The translations under genes and the position numbers were made by a program. Positions 37,082-46,219 of a DNA stretch of 64,000 nucleotides are shown piece by piece. The stretch spans positions 3,100,001-3,164,000 of the forward strand of contig NZ_CP092362.2 of the NCBI RefSeq assembly GCF_022370635.2, in the 5' to 3' direction. The notes under the pieces were generated by a model that was not told the origin of the DNA, ran no database searches, and saw only the letters and a list, made by a program, of their open reading frames with translations. The stretch comes from Mycolicibacterium crocinum. GTDB lineage: Bacteria; Actinomycetota; Actinomycetes; Mycobacteriales; Mycobacteriaceae. Position 1 is the stretch's first letter. Every line of letters starts with the position of its first letter.

Positions 37082-38178
37082 TGCTCAAATACCGTGGATC
37101 CTCGCTGATACGGTCGGGCTTCATCGGCCTCGTCCTGATCATTCTCGTCATCGTCGTCGGATTGCAACCCGAGCGGATGATGACGTGGGCCAGTGCGATT
37201 CGGCATCAGGCGGTGTTCGCCGAGGCGGCCGGTCTGACAGCGGGCAACGATGTCGTTGTCGCCGGCATCAAGGTCGGCACTGTCTCGGAGGTGTCGTTGA
37301 TGCGTGGCGACGCCCTGGTGACCTTCATGGTCAACGGCACGGTGCGACTGGGCTCGGAGACAACCGCGCACATCCGCACCGGAACGCTGCTCGGTCAGCG
37401 AGTGTTGACGCTCGAGCCCAGCGGAGCTGGAAAGTTGCGGTCCTCTGACGTCATTCCGCTATCACGCACCGGATCGCCCTATTCGCTCACCGATTCGGTG
37501 AACGATTTCACCGCCAACACCGCCGACACGAACACCGCGACGTTGAATCAGGCTTTGGATACGTTGTCCGACACTCTGGATCGCGTCACCCCGCAGCTGG
37601 GTCCGACTTTTGATGGTGTGAGCGCACTGTCGCGGATGTTGAACGAACGCAATGACTCGCTGGCGGGATTGCTCGACAGCGCCTCGAAGGTGACCGGTGT
37701 TCTCTCGCAGCGCAGTGAGCAGGTGAACACCCTACTTCTCAATGCCAACGACCTGTTCGGGGTGCTGGATCAACGGCGCTACGCCCTGGTGAATCTGCTG
37801 ACCAACACCTCCGCGCTGTCCAAACAGATCAGCGGGCTGGTGCACGACAACGAGAAGACGCTGGCCCCGGCGCTGGAGAAGATCAATTCGGTGACCGCCA
37901 TGCTGCAGAAGAACAACGACAATATTGTCAAGGCGCTCAACGGGTTGGCGAAGTATCAGTTGACCCAGGCGGAGGCCGTCAACAACGGCTTCTACTACAA
38001 CGCGTTCGTCGGCAATCTGCTGCCGGCCCAAACCCTGCAGCCCTTCTTGGACTATGCGCTGGGCTTCCGGCGCGGCACCGATGCGGGCCAGCCATCCGAC
38101 AATGCGGGACCCAGGGCGGAATTCCCGTTCCCCCGCAACGGAATACCTCAGCCCGGCCAGCGATGGGGACAGCCATGA
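37081..38178 (+). CDS. mceC: MceC family protein, locus 2
   Basis: The 365-aa protein begins MLKYRGSSLIRSGFIGLVL (anchor). It has the MCE domain GLTAGNDVVVAGIKVGTV and RTGTLLGQRVLTLEP, then a helical region with LLLNANDLFGVLDQRRYA. It matches copy 1 in length and layout. It is translationally coupled by overlaps at both ends. Confidence 0.93.
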   Translation: MLKYRGSSLIRSGFIGLVLIILVIVVGLQPERMMTWASAIRHQAVFAEAAGLTAGNDVVVAGIKVGTVSEVSLMRGDALVTFMVNGTVRLGSETTAHIRTGTLLGQRVLTLEPSGAGKLRSSDVIPLSRTGSPYSLTDSVNDFTANTADTNTATLNQALDTLSDTLDRVTPQLGPTFDGVSALSRMLNERNDSLAGLLDSASKVTGVLSQRSEQVNTLLLNANDLFGVLDQRRYALVNLLTNTSALSKQISGLVHDNEKTLAPALEKINSVTAMLQKNNDNIVKALNGLAKYQLTQAEAVNNGFYYNAFVGNLLPAQTLQPFLDYALGFRRGTDAGQPSDNAGPRAEFPFPRNGIPQPGQRWGQP

Positions 38179-39611
38179 CATCACACACACGAGTCAAGGT
38201 CGGCACGGCGCTGCTGCTGGCGGTGCTGCTGGTCGCCGGCGTCGCGGTGCTGATTCGCCACTCGCTTGCCAAGCCGACGACGATCACCGCATATTTCACC
38301 AGCGCGACCGCGATCTATCCCGGCGATGACGTCCGTGTGTCGGGCGTGAAAGTCGGCACGATCAAATCGATTGAGGCCGAACCGAACCAGGCCAGAGTCG
38401 TACTCGACGTCGACCACGGAGTGTCGATCCCGGCGGACGGCAAGGCGATCATCGTCGCCCAGAACCTCGTCGGTGCCCGCTTCGTCCAACTTGCGCCGTC
38501 CTACCGGGGGAGCGGCCCCACCATGGCGAACGGCGCGGTGATCGGCTTGGACCGCACTGCGATTCCGGTGGAGTGGGACGAGGTCAAGACCCAGCTCATG
38601 CGCCTGGCCACCGACCTGGGCGCGGCCAATGACGCGTCGAGCACGTCGGTGGCGCGCTTCATCGACACTGCGGCCACGGCACTCGACGGCAATGGCGACA
38701 AGCTGCGGCAGACCATCGCGCAGCTTGCCGGCATCAGCCGCGTCCTGGCCAACCGCAGCGGCAACATCGCCGACATCATCAAGAACCTCCAGACGTTTGT
38801 CACCGCACTGCGCGACAGCAACACCCAGATTGTCCAGTTCCAGAATCGGCTGGCCAGTGTGAGCAGCGTCGTGGACGGCAGCCGCTCGGATCTGGACGCC
38901 GCACTGACCGATCTGTCCGGCGCTGTGGTCGACGTCCAACGTTTCATCGCAGGCAGCCGCGACCAAACCGCCGAACAGATTCAGCGACTGGGTGATGTCA
39001 CTCGCAAGGTCGCCGACAACAAGACCACGTTGGAGAACGTGCTACACGTGGCGCCCAACGCGATCGGCAACAGCTACAACATCTACAACCCCGACACCGG
39101 CAGCGGTATCGGCGCGTTCGCCTTGGCCAACTTCTCCAACCCGGTCCAGGTGATCTGCTCAGCAATTGGTGCGGTCAGCAATGCGACCGCATCGGAGACC
39201 GGTAAATTGTGCGCGCAGTACCTTGGGCCGGCACTGCGGCTGCTGAACTTCAATTATCTGCCGTTCCCGTTCAACGCCTATCTGGGCAAGTCGCCGAGTC
39301 CGGAGAACTTGGTGTACTCCGAGCCGCAACTGGCACCCGGGGGTTCGGGCGCGTCGGTCCCGCCTGCCGAGATCCCGCCGAGCGTGTCGGCCTACACCGG
39401 ATACAACGGCGACGTTCCCGCACCGCCGGGATGGGGCACCCCGGCGGGCCCGGCGGGATCGTATGCGCCCAATGGTCTTCCCGCCGATCCGCAGCCGGCT
39501 CTGTACCCAGGCGCCCCGGTGCCGCCCGGTGTCGTGTCCTCGCCCGCCGCGCCGCCTCCGTCGAACCTGCAGGGCATGTTGCTCCCGGCTGAAGGAGCGC
39601 CATCATCATGA
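38175..39611 (+). CDS. mceD: MceD family protein, locus 2
   Basis: The 478-aa protein starts MTSHTRVKVGTALLLAVLLV, with MCE domain TAIYPGDDVRVSGVKVGTI. A helical middle part contains AVVDVQRFIAGSRDQTAEQI, and the C-terminal tail is Pro/Gly/Ala-rich. The ATG at 38175 overlaps the mceC stop; an in-frame ATG at 38163 is less likely. It is 13 residues shorter than copy 1, mostly in the tail. Confidence 0.92.
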   Translation: MTSHTRVKVGTALLLAVLLVAGVAVLIRHSLAKPTTITAYFTSATAIYPGDDVRVSGVKVGTIKSIEAEPNQARVVLDVDHGVSIPADGKAIIVAQNLVGARFVQLAPSYRGSGPTMANGAVIGLDRTAIPVEWDEVKTQLMRLATDLGAANDASSTSVARFIDTAATALDGNGDKLRQTIAQLAGISRVLANRSGNIADIIKNLQTFVTALRDSNTQIVQFQNRLASVSSVVDGSRSDLDAALTDLSGAVVDVQRFIAGSRDQTAEQIQRLGDVTRKVADNKTTLENVLHVAPNAIGNSYNIYNPDTGSGIGAFALANFSNPVQVICSAIGAVSNATASETGKLCAQYLGPALRLLNFNYLPFPFNAYLGKSPSPENLVYSEPQLAPGGSGASVPPAEIPPSVSAYTGYNGDVPAPPGWGTPAGPAGSYAPNGLPADPQPALYPGAPVPPGVVSSPAAPPPSNLQGMLLPAEGAPSS

Positions 39612-40816
39612 TTCGAGATCATTCGCTGCGCCGGCTCGCGGTGGTGACATCGTGTGTGGCAGTGAGCGTGAGCGGGTGCGCGTTCGGCGGGCTCAATTCA
39701 CAGCCTCTTCCTGGCACCGCTGGCCGCGGATCGGGAGCGGCCACGTATCACGTGGAGCTCGCCAACGTCGGCACGCTGGAATCGAATTCACCGGTGCTCA
39801 TCGGTGACGTCGTCGTCGGGAGCGTCGGCAAGATGCGGGCGCGTGACGGCCATGCCGACGTCGAGGTGTCGGTCAATCCCGGTGTCGTCGTGCCGGCCAA
39901 TGCGGTGGCTGTGGTCGGGCAGACCAGTTTGTTGGGGTCGATGCATCTGGCCCTGAATCCGCCACTCGGCCAGGCGCCGGCCGGCAGCCTGCAGCCGGGT
40001 GCCACACTCGGCCTCAACCGCTCGTCGACCTACCCCTCGACCGAGCAGACGCTCTCGGCCCTCTCGGTGGTCGTGAACGGCGGTGGCCTTGGCCAGATCG
40101 GCGACATCGTGCACGAATTCAATACCGCGCTCAACGGCAGGCAGGACCAGATCCGAGACTTGCTGGGCCGGCTCAACGACTTCGTCGGGATGCTGGCCGC
40201 TCAACGGGACAGCATCAATGCCTCCATCGCCTCATTGAATCGTCTGGCCGATGTGTTCGCGGGCCAGCGTGACGTGCTCACCGAGGCGCTCAAACGCATC
40301 CCGCCGGCGTTGGAGGTCCTGATCAAGGAGCAGCCGAAGATCACCACGGCGCTGGAGAAGTTCCGCACCTTCAGTGATCTGGCCACCGGCCTGATCTCCG
40401 ATACGCAGGCCGACCTGGTGCGCGACCTGAAGAACCTCGAACCCACATTGCGCTCCCTGGCCGATGTGGGTCCTAAACTCGACACCGTGTTGGCCTATGC
40501 CACGACGTTCCCGTACACGCAGAACTTCATCGACCGGGCCATCCGTGGTGACTACATGAACCAGTTCATCGTCTTCGACTTCACCATCCCGCGGCTCAAG
40601 CGCACCCTGTTCCTGGGCACCCGGTGGGGTCAGGAGGGCGCCAAACTGGTTCCCGCGCCGGGCGATCCGTGGTATGCGACCTACACCTACGATCCGCTCA
40701 ACGCGCCACTGACGCCCAAACCGGCCGACGTTGCGCCGATCCCGCCGTTGGTGGATCCCGTGCCTGCGCCGGGTCCCAATCCGCAAGCGGCACCGCACGA
40801 CGAGGGTGGTCAGTGA
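39608..40816 (+). CDS. mceE: MceE family lipoprotein, locus 2
   Basis: The 402-aa lipoprotein has a signal peptide with lipobox Cys24 (SVSGC). The MCE domain (SNSPVLIGDVVVGSVGKM) and helical region match copy 1. The Pro-rich tail lacks the repeated GPLPGPA units found in copy 1, which explains the 31-residue length difference. It overlaps mceD at its start and mceF at its end. Confidence 0.93.
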   Translation: MIRDHSLRRLAVVTSCVAVSVSGCAFGGLNSQPLPGTAGRGSGAATYHVELANVGTLESNSPVLIGDVVVGSVGKMRARDGHADVEVSVNPGVVVPANAVAVVGQTSLLGSMHLALNPPLGQAPAGSLQPGATLGLNRSSTYPSTEQTLSALSVVVNGGGLGQIGDIVHEFNTALNGRQDQIRDLLGRLNDFVGMLAAQRDSINASIASLNRLADVFAGQRDVLTEALKRIPPALEVLIKEQPKITTALEKFRTFSDLATGLISDTQADLVRDLKNLEPTLRSLADVGPKLDTVLAYATTFPYTQNFIDRAIRGDYMNQFIVFDFTIPRLKRTLFLGTRWGQEGAKLVPAPGDPWYATYTYDPLNAPLTPKPADVAPIPPLVDPVPAPGPNPQAAPHDEGGQ

Positions 40817-42336
40817 TGTTGACGCGTTTTATCCGCAATCAGCTGATCATCTTCACGATTGCCTCGATCGTGTCGGTCACGGTCATGTTCTTGGTGTATC
40901 TGCAGGTTCCGACACTGCTGGGCATCGGCAAGATGACGGTGAAGCTGGAGATGCCGGAAACGGGCGGCCTATACCGGTTTTCGAACGTGACCTACCGCGG
41001 CGTTCAGCTTGGCAAGGTCACTGACGTGCAAGCCACTGAACAAGGTGCCGAGGCCACATTGACGCTCGACACCTCACCGCAGGTACCCGCCGATGTCCAG
41101 GCACGGGTCCTCAGTGTCTCGGCGGTCGGGGAGCAGTACGTGGACCTGGTACCCCGCAGTGCCTCAGGCCCCTACCTCCGGGACGGATCGGTGATTGCGG
41201 CGAGCAATGTCACCGTTCCGCAGGCGGTCGGGCCGATGCTCGATCAAGCCAGTGAGCTTCTGAAAAGCATTCCCAAACAGCGACTTGGAGATCTGCTGGA
41301 CAATTCATACGAGGGATTGAACGGATCAGCCGACGATTTGAGCACGCTGATGGATTCGTCCTCGCGGCTCGCCGCTGACTTCAACGGCTCGGCCGACCGG
41401 CTCCGCACCTTGGTCGACGACGGCCGCCCGCTGCTGGATGGCCAGCTTGCCTCCACCGATGCCATCCGGACGTGGGCACACAGTGTCGCCGGCGTCGCCG
41501 GACAACTGGCGGACAACGATCCGCAGGTGCGGGGATTGTTGGCGAATGGGCCAGGCGCAGCCGATGAGGCTTCCCGACTGCTCAACCAGATAAAGCCAAC
41601 TCTGCCGGTACTTTTGGCCAACCTCACCACCATCAGTCAGGTCGCCGTCACGTATCACGCTTCTCTGGAACAGTTGCTCGTGTTGCTGCCACCTGATATT
41701 GCCGCCACCCAGTCGATGGGCGGCGGACCGCGCAATCCCACCGGCATGTCACTTGGTGACTTCACTGTCGTGATGAACGATCCACCCGCCTGCAGCGTGG
41801 GATTCCTACCGCCGAGCTCGTGGCGGTCCCCTGAGGATTTGTCGGACGTCGACACCCCGGACGGGCTCTACTGCAAGCTGCCGCAGGACTCACCCATCGG
41901 TGTTCGCGGCGCCCGCAACTACCCGTGCATGGGCAAGCCGGGCAAGCGCGCTCCCACGGTGGAGATCTGCAACAGCGACCAGCCTTACGAGCCGCTGGCC
42001 ATGCGCCAGCATGCGACCGGTGCATACCCGATCGATCCGAACCTGATCGCGCAGGGGATCCCGCCCGACGACCGAACGAGTTTCCAAGACAACATCTTCG
42101 GCCCGTTGCAGGGCACTCCGGCTCCGCCGCCGGCACCGGCGCCCGCCGGCGGAGCATCGCCGGTCGCGCCCAGCGCATTCACTCCCGCCGCGGGGCCTGG
42201 ACCATCGGTGGCCGTCACCCGGTACAACCCGAAGACGGGTCAATACGTCACACCGGAGGGTGCGGTGTTCCAGCAATCCGATTTGGTTGCGCCAGGCGGC
42301 ACCCGGTCGTGGAAGGAATTGCTGCCGACCACATGA
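40816..42336 (+). CDS. mceF: MceF family protein, locus 2
   Basis: The 506-aa protein starts MLTRFIRNQLIIFTIASIVS. Its MCE domain contains GGLYRFSNVTYRGVQLGKVT, and the Cys-containing block is DPPACSVGFLPPSSWRSPED plus YPCMGKPGKRAPTVEICNS. The tail ends RSWKELLPTT. The ATG at 40816 overlaps the mceE stop; longer readings in the same frame lie inside mceE. It ends 24 bp before the convergent secreted-protein gene. Confidence 0.93.
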   Translation: MLTRFIRNQLIIFTIASIVSVTVMFLVYLQVPTLLGIGKMTVKLEMPETGGLYRFSNVTYRGVQLGKVTDVQATEQGAEATLTLDTSPQVPADVQARVLSVSAVGEQYVDLVPRSASGPYLRDGSVIAASNVTVPQAVGPMLDQASELLKSIPKQRLGDLLDNSYEGLNGSADDLSTLMDSSSRLAADFNGSADRLRTLVDDGRPLLDGQLASTDAIRTWAHSVAGVAGQLADNDPQVRGLLANGPGAADEASRLLNQIKPTLPVLLANLTTISQVAVTYHASLEQLLVLLPPDIAATQSMGGGPRNPTGMSLGDFTVVMNDPPACSVGFLPPSSWRSPEDLSDVDTPDGLYCKLPQDSPIGVRGARNYPCMGKPGKRAPTVEICNSDQPYEPLAMRQHATGAYPIDPNLIAQGIPPDDRTSFQDNIFGPLQGTPAPPPAPAPAGGASPVAPSAFTPAAGPGPSVAVTRYNPKTGQYVTPEGAVFQQSDLVAPGGTRSWKELLPTT

Positions 42337-42360
42337 GCCTCCGCTCGCGCCGGTGTCTCG

Positions 42361-42873
42361 TCAGTGCTGTTTGACGAGTTTGAACGGCATATTCACGAAC
42401 AGGGCGAGGCTGCGTCCGCAGGCCCCGCTGGGCCCGGTCGTTTGGTCTTCGCCGAGCAGCGTGGTGGAGTCGGGGTCACCGGCGTCACCGCCGGGTGTCA
42501 TGGGTTGGAACCAGAACACCTGGAGTCCGTCGGCTGATGTTCCGTCGGGGCACGGTTCCCAATTGTCCACGGTCCGTTTGACATACCACATTCCACCCGT
42601 CTGATAGATCGGCGCAGACCAGCCCGCGTCGCTGGTTACCGTGCCGGTGCACTCGGTGGGGTAGCTGCATTTGGTGGCGATGGCCCAGTTGGATCGCACC
42701 GATTTCTCGTCATGGAAGACATCGTTGGTCCTCGCCCATTCGCCATTGGACGTGGCGGTGAAGGTGCCGTTGAGGCCCCACTCATCGGCTGCGTGGGCGG
42801 AGCTCGGGACACTGACGCACGGCAGCACGCCGACGGCTGCCAACCACATTGTGACAGAGCGCAATCCACGCAT
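42361..42873 (-). CDS. Mce-linked secreted protein, second copy, inverted
   Basis: The 170-aa protein has a signal peptide (MRGLRSVTMWLAAVGVLPCV, cleavage probably after AHA). Its mature part is clearly homologous to 17507-18022: GLNGTFTATSNGEWARTNDV, CSYPTECTGTVTSDAGW, PIYQTGG, CGRSLALFVNMPFKL. After mce locus 1 the gene follows on the same strand, but here it faces the operon, so it must have its own promoter. Function unknown; probably acts outside the cytoplasmic membrane with the Mce system. Confidence 0.85.
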   Translation of the reverse strand: MRGLRSVTMWLAAVGVLPCVSVPSSAHAADEWGLNGTFTATSNGEWARTNDVFHDEKSVRSNWAIATKCSYPTECTGTVTSDAGWSAPIYQTGGMWYVKRTVDNWEPCPDGTSADGLQVFWFQPMTPGGDAGDPDSTTLLGEDQTTGPSGACGRSLALFVNMPFKLVKQH

Positions 42874-42966
42874 CGTTCACTCCTCAACGCCGGTTCGGTG
42901 TGACCTCAGGTCCAGGTCTGCGCGAAGCTAACACCGCCCACGCGCCGAGTTCTCGCTATGGTCCGC

Positions 42967-43575
42967 TCAACGGGCGCCCGGGCGGATGAACACACCATGC
43001 GCCTCAACGGTGACCACGCCGTCGGCGTCGGCGATATGGCCGACGGCAAACGTCTTGATGCCCTCGTGACGCTCCACCCGAGCTTCGGTGTGAATGCGGC
43101 CGAGGCGAGTGGGTCGCACGTAACGAACGGTGAGCGTCCCGGTGAAAGCGGGGTTTCCGGGTTGATGTGCGGTGGCGCCGAGCATGTGGTCGAGAATCAG
43201 AGCGCATACCCCGCCGTGGACGTGTCCTGGAGGGCCTTCATAGGCAGCACCGAGGTCTATGTCGGTATAGACCGAGCCGTCCGCATCGTCGTGTAGGACC
43301 AGTGGGGGAGCGACCGGATTACGGAGGCCGATGGCGACGTTGCCCCACGCGACCGTGCCTCCGTCAGTTGTCGGCTGCACACCGAATGAGCCGGAGATCT
43401 GCTGAGCGGCGAGCAGTTCAGTGGCTCTCTCAATGAGCGCACGAGCTTCAACGACCGTGTCTTCATCGACTTCGGTGCGGATCGTGGCATCGATGAGCTG
43501 CTGGACCGACCGTGTCAGGGGCGCGAACACAGCTTCGCCGCGATCCACATCGACGACTCGTGTCTCGTTGTTCAT
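42967..43575 (-). CDS. PaaI/hotdog-fold thioesterase
   Basis: The 202-aa protein has a C-terminal hotdog domain with GHVHGGVCALILDHMLG, the acyl-CoA thioesterase motif, then TGTLTVRYVRPTRLGRIHTE. The start at 43575 (MNNETRVVDVD) has GGAGA 4 nt before it. It would hydrolyse a CoA thioester made during lipid or steroid breakdown. It is divergent from the PadR gene and may be regulated by it. Confidence 0.87.
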   Translation of the reverse strand: MNNETRVVDVDRGEAVFAPLTRSVQQLIDATIRTEVDEDTVVEARALIERATELLAAQQISGSFGVQPTTDGGTVAWGNVAIGLRNPVAPPLVLHDDADGSVYTDIDLGAAYEGPPGHVHGGVCALILDHMLGATAHQPGNPAFTGTLTVRYVRPTRLGRIHTEARVERHEGIKTFAVGHIADADGVVTVEAHGVFIRPGAR

Positions 43576-43620
43576 GTCTCCGTCTTGCCTGAGTAGGTCG
43601 GATTGGCCGGCCTGCACCTT

Positions 43621-43632
43621 CTAGGGTCCTAG
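43621..43632. promoter_or_regulatory. Small dyad between thioesterase and PadR genes
   Basis: CTAGG-GT-CCTAG is a 5-bp inverted repeat in the divergent control region. Ten of its 12 bases recur at 48395-48406 (CTAACGTCCTAG) before the gene at 48465. It may be a binding site shared by one regulator of this island. Confidence 0.35.
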
Positions 43633-43703
43633 CGGCGAGGATCGTCGCGCAAGGCGGCGTCCCGACCAGCGGTCGGAAGGCGCAATCCGGTGACCTGGGT
43701 TGA

Positions 43704-43709
43704 TACCCT
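43704..43709 (+). promoter_or_regulatory. Probable -10 element of the PadR gene, leaderless start
   Basis: TGATACCCT gives an extended -10 (TACCCT) whose end is 6 nt before the GTG at 43716. There is no Shine-Dalgarno sequence, so transcription likely starts at the GTG itself. Confidence 0.5.
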
Positions 43710-43715
43710 TTGTTC

Positions 43716-44378
43716 GTGACTGAACCCGAGCCCCAGTCCCAGCCGTCGCTGTCGGCGACGGCTTGGGCGCTGCTTGGGATGCTGTCGTATGAGACCGAGC
43801 TGTCGGGTTATGACATCCGCAAGTGGATCGGCTGGAGCATGCGCTACTACTACGGCAGCCCGGCATTCAGCCAGATCTATTCCGAACTGAAAAAGCTCGA
43901 AAAGATGGGGCTGCTCACCTCACGAGTCGACGGCGCCGGCCCCCGTAACCGTCGCCTCTACAAGGTCACCGAAGCCGGCATGGCGGCCGTCACCCGCTGG
44001 GCCCGCGAAGCCCCCGTGGAGCCACCATCGCTCAAGCACCCGGCGATTCTGCGGGTGACATTGGGCCACCTGAGCGACCCGGCCTCGCTCAAGCAGATGC
44101 TGCAGGATCACATCGCCTACATCGACGACATGCAACGTGACGCCGCCAAGGAAGCGCGATGGGCCGCCGCGGATCCGTCCTGGGCCTACGCCAAAATCGC
44201 TCTGGAATGGGCAGAACGCTACTACGCATCCGAGCGGGAACTCACATTGAGGTTGATCAAGGATCTCGATGAAGCTGAGGCGAAGTTCCCGAAAGTTGGT
44301 GAAGGCGCGAAGATTCCGTGGCCAGACCCGGCTTACTGGTACGAGATCGAACGCAAAGCCGACGCCGAAGAGTCTTAG
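43716..44378 (+). CDS. PadR-family transcriptional regulator
   Basis: The 220-aa protein has an N-terminal PadR winged helix (SATAWALLGMLSYETELSGY, YGSPAFSQIYSELKKLEKMG, then RLYKVTEAGMAAVTRW). A C-terminal helical dimer domain (Vir_C type) follows. The GTG at 43716 is chosen because of the -10 element just before it. It probably controls the adjacent thioesterase and the convergent kstD, with which it overlaps by 4 bp. The effector is unknown. Confidence 0.9.
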   Translation: MTEPEPQSQPSLSATAWALLGMLSYETELSGYDIRKWIGWSMRYYYGSPAFSQIYSELKKLEKMGLLTSRVDGAGPRNRRLYKVTEAGMAAVTRWAREAPVEPPSLKHPAILRVTLGHLSDPASLKQMLQDHIAYIDDMQRDAAKEARWAAADPSWAYAKIALEWAERYYASERELTLRLIKDLDEAEAKFPKVGEGAKIPWPDPAYWYEIERKADAEES

Positions 44379-46081
44379 GTCCGCGCCGCGGCGTCTTGGG
44401 CGGCGATATAGCCGTACACCAGGCCTTGGGCGATGGTAGCCCCCGCGCCGGGATAGGTGTTCCCGAAGGCGTTGGCCGCCGTATTGCCGATAGCGTACAA
44501 ACCACCGATCACGGTGCCGTCTTCGCGAAGCACACGCGCCCGGTCGTCGGCGCGTAGACCGCCGCAGGTCCCGAGATCACTCAGCACCATCTTCACCGCG
44601 TAATAGGGCCCCTTGACCAGCGGCCGCAAATTCGGGTTCGGGGTGATGGTGGGATCGCCATAGTAGCGGTCGTATGCGCTGCGGCCACGCTCGAAGTCGG
44701 GATCCTCGCCGGCGAACGCATTCTCGTTGAAACGGGCCACCGTCGCGGAGAAGTCGTCGGTGGGCACCCCCATCTTGGTGGCCAGCTCATTGAAACCGTC
44801 TGCGCGAACGGCGATTCCAGCGTCATACCAGGCCTGGGGAATCGGCATCCGGGGGAACAGCTCAGCAGCGAAGACGTAGCTGTTGCGGTATTGCTGATCG
44901 AAGACGATCCACATGCTTTCCACCGGCGTCCCCGCTGCCTCCAGCTGAAGGACGCGCTGACCGAAGCTCATGTAGTCGGCCGATTCATTGGCGAACCGCC
45001 GGCCATTCTGGTCGACGATGAACGATCCGGGCAGCGACCGCTCAGCCAACATGACCGCAGGAGCCGCGTCCGGCAGGGGAGCGACAGCAGGGAACCACCA
45101 TGACTGGTCCATCAGCGCGATGTCCGCGCCGATGTCCTGACCGATGCGGATCGCGTCACCGGTATTGGATTCCGCACCGAGACTGAGATTTCGGCCGAGG
45201 GATTCGGATTGGAATTTCCACCGCATGTCCATGCTGTGATCGAATCCGCCCGCGGCGAGGACGACGCCACGTCGTACGACGACAGTGACGCTGGTGCCCG
45301 AGTGCTCGAGCACGGCGCCGGTGACGCGGTCGCCATCGGTGGTCAGCTCCTTCAGTGCGGTGCCGAGCCAGATCGGAACTCCGGCACGAATCGCACCGGC
45401 GAACAGACCGGCGGCCAAGGCTTGGCCCCCGGCGGCGTAGCGCCTCCCCAGAGCGAGCCCGCCAACTCCCTGCGCGAGCCGCTTGAGAATGGTGGGCAAC
45501 CCCTTGCGGGGTACCCGGCTCATGAGGTTCATCCAGCGGTAGTCCGCGCCGGTCGTCGGCATCGGAATGCTGACCTCCATGATTCCCGGACGGAGGTCGG
45601 GCAAGTAGTCGCCGAGGATCGACGTGTTCAGCGGTCGACACTCGCATGTTCGTCCGGCCGCCGATCCGCCCGGCGCTTCGGGGTGGTAGTCGGAGTATTC
45701 CTTGGCCCAAAACAGTTTCATCGGCGTCGTGCGGCGAAGCATCTCAACGGTTGCCGGCAGATTCTTCACATACGCTGCCGAGCGCTCTTGTGGTGCGGAG
45801 CCGGCGACGACCGAGTCGAGGTACGTTTGCGCTCGGGTCGCGGTATCGACCCCGCCGCATTCGGCGATGACCGGGCTGGCGGGCAGCCAGAGCGCCCCAC
45901 CGGACCGCGCAGTTGACCCGCCGACGTGCGAAGACTTCTCCACGACGAGGACCGACAAGCCCTGTTCGTGAGCGGCCAGGGCGGCGGCGAGCCCGGTGCC
46001 CGACCCCACGACGAGGAGGTCCACTTCGGTGTTGGCGATGGTCAACCCGGCGGGGACGGTGTTATGGCTGGTCGGGATCAC
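44375..46081 (-). CDS. kstD: 3-ketosteroid delta-1-dehydrogenase (KstD)
   Basis: The 568-aa flavoprotein is very like KstD of mycobacteria and Rhodococcus. It has the FAD fold VDLLVVGSGTGLAAALAAHE, HVGGSTARSGGALWLP, YSDYHPEAPGG, RGVVLAAGGFDHSMDMRWK, SAYDRYYGDP, and the C-terminal GLYAIGNTAANAFGNTYPGA. KstD introduces the 1,2 double bond in ring A; together with KshA this leads to ring B opening. The GTG at 46081 is the only start that keeps the domain whole and agrees with family length; the frame stays open far upstream but only across the opposite strand of kshA. Divergent from kshA. Confidence 0.9.
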   Translation of the reverse strand: MIPTSHNTVPAGLTIANTEVDLLVVGSGTGLAAALAAHEQGLSVLVVEKSSHVGGSTARSGGALWLPASPVIAECGGVDTATRAQTYLDSVVAGSAPQERSAAYVKNLPATVEMLRRTTPMKLFWAKEYSDYHPEAPGGSAAGRTCECRPLNTSILGDYLPDLRPGIMEVSIPMPTTGADYRWMNLMSRVPRKGLPTILKRLAQGVGGLALGRRYAAGGQALAAGLFAGAIRAGVPIWLGTALKELTTDGDRVTGAVLEHSGTSVTVVVRRGVVLAAGGFDHSMDMRWKFQSESLGRNLSLGAESNTGDAIRIGQDIGADIALMDQSWWFPAVAPLPDAAPAVMLAERSLPGSFIVDQNGRRFANESADYMSFGQRVLQLEAAGTPVESMWIVFDQQYRNSYVFAAELFPRMPIPQAWYDAGIAVRADGFNELATKMGVPTDDFSATVARFNENAFAGEDPDFERGRSAYDRYYGDPTITPNPNLRPLVKGPYYAVKMVLSDLGTCGGLRADDRARVLREDGTVIGGLYAIGNTAANAFGNTYPGAGATIAQGLVYGYIAAQDAAART

Positions 46082-46219
46082 AATTTTGACGATAGATCTG
46101 TAGCCGCAGATTCGGAATCCTGCCTCCCTTTGAGCGGAACGCGGACCTTCGCGCGGTGTATCTGCGAAGTTGAATGGTGACATCAGCCCGCGGATCCATC
46201 GATGAAGGACGGACTTAAG

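Noticed and set aside
42337..42360. Terminator between mceF of locus 2 and the convergent secreted-protein gene
   Set aside because: The 24-bp gap is GC-rich but shows no clear stem with a T-run; calling a terminator would be a guess.
46096..46111. ATCTG-N6-CAGAT repeat in the kstD/kshA control region
   Set aside because: The arms are only 5 bp and the repeat could easily be chance. No KstR-type AACnnGTT core was found in this gap.
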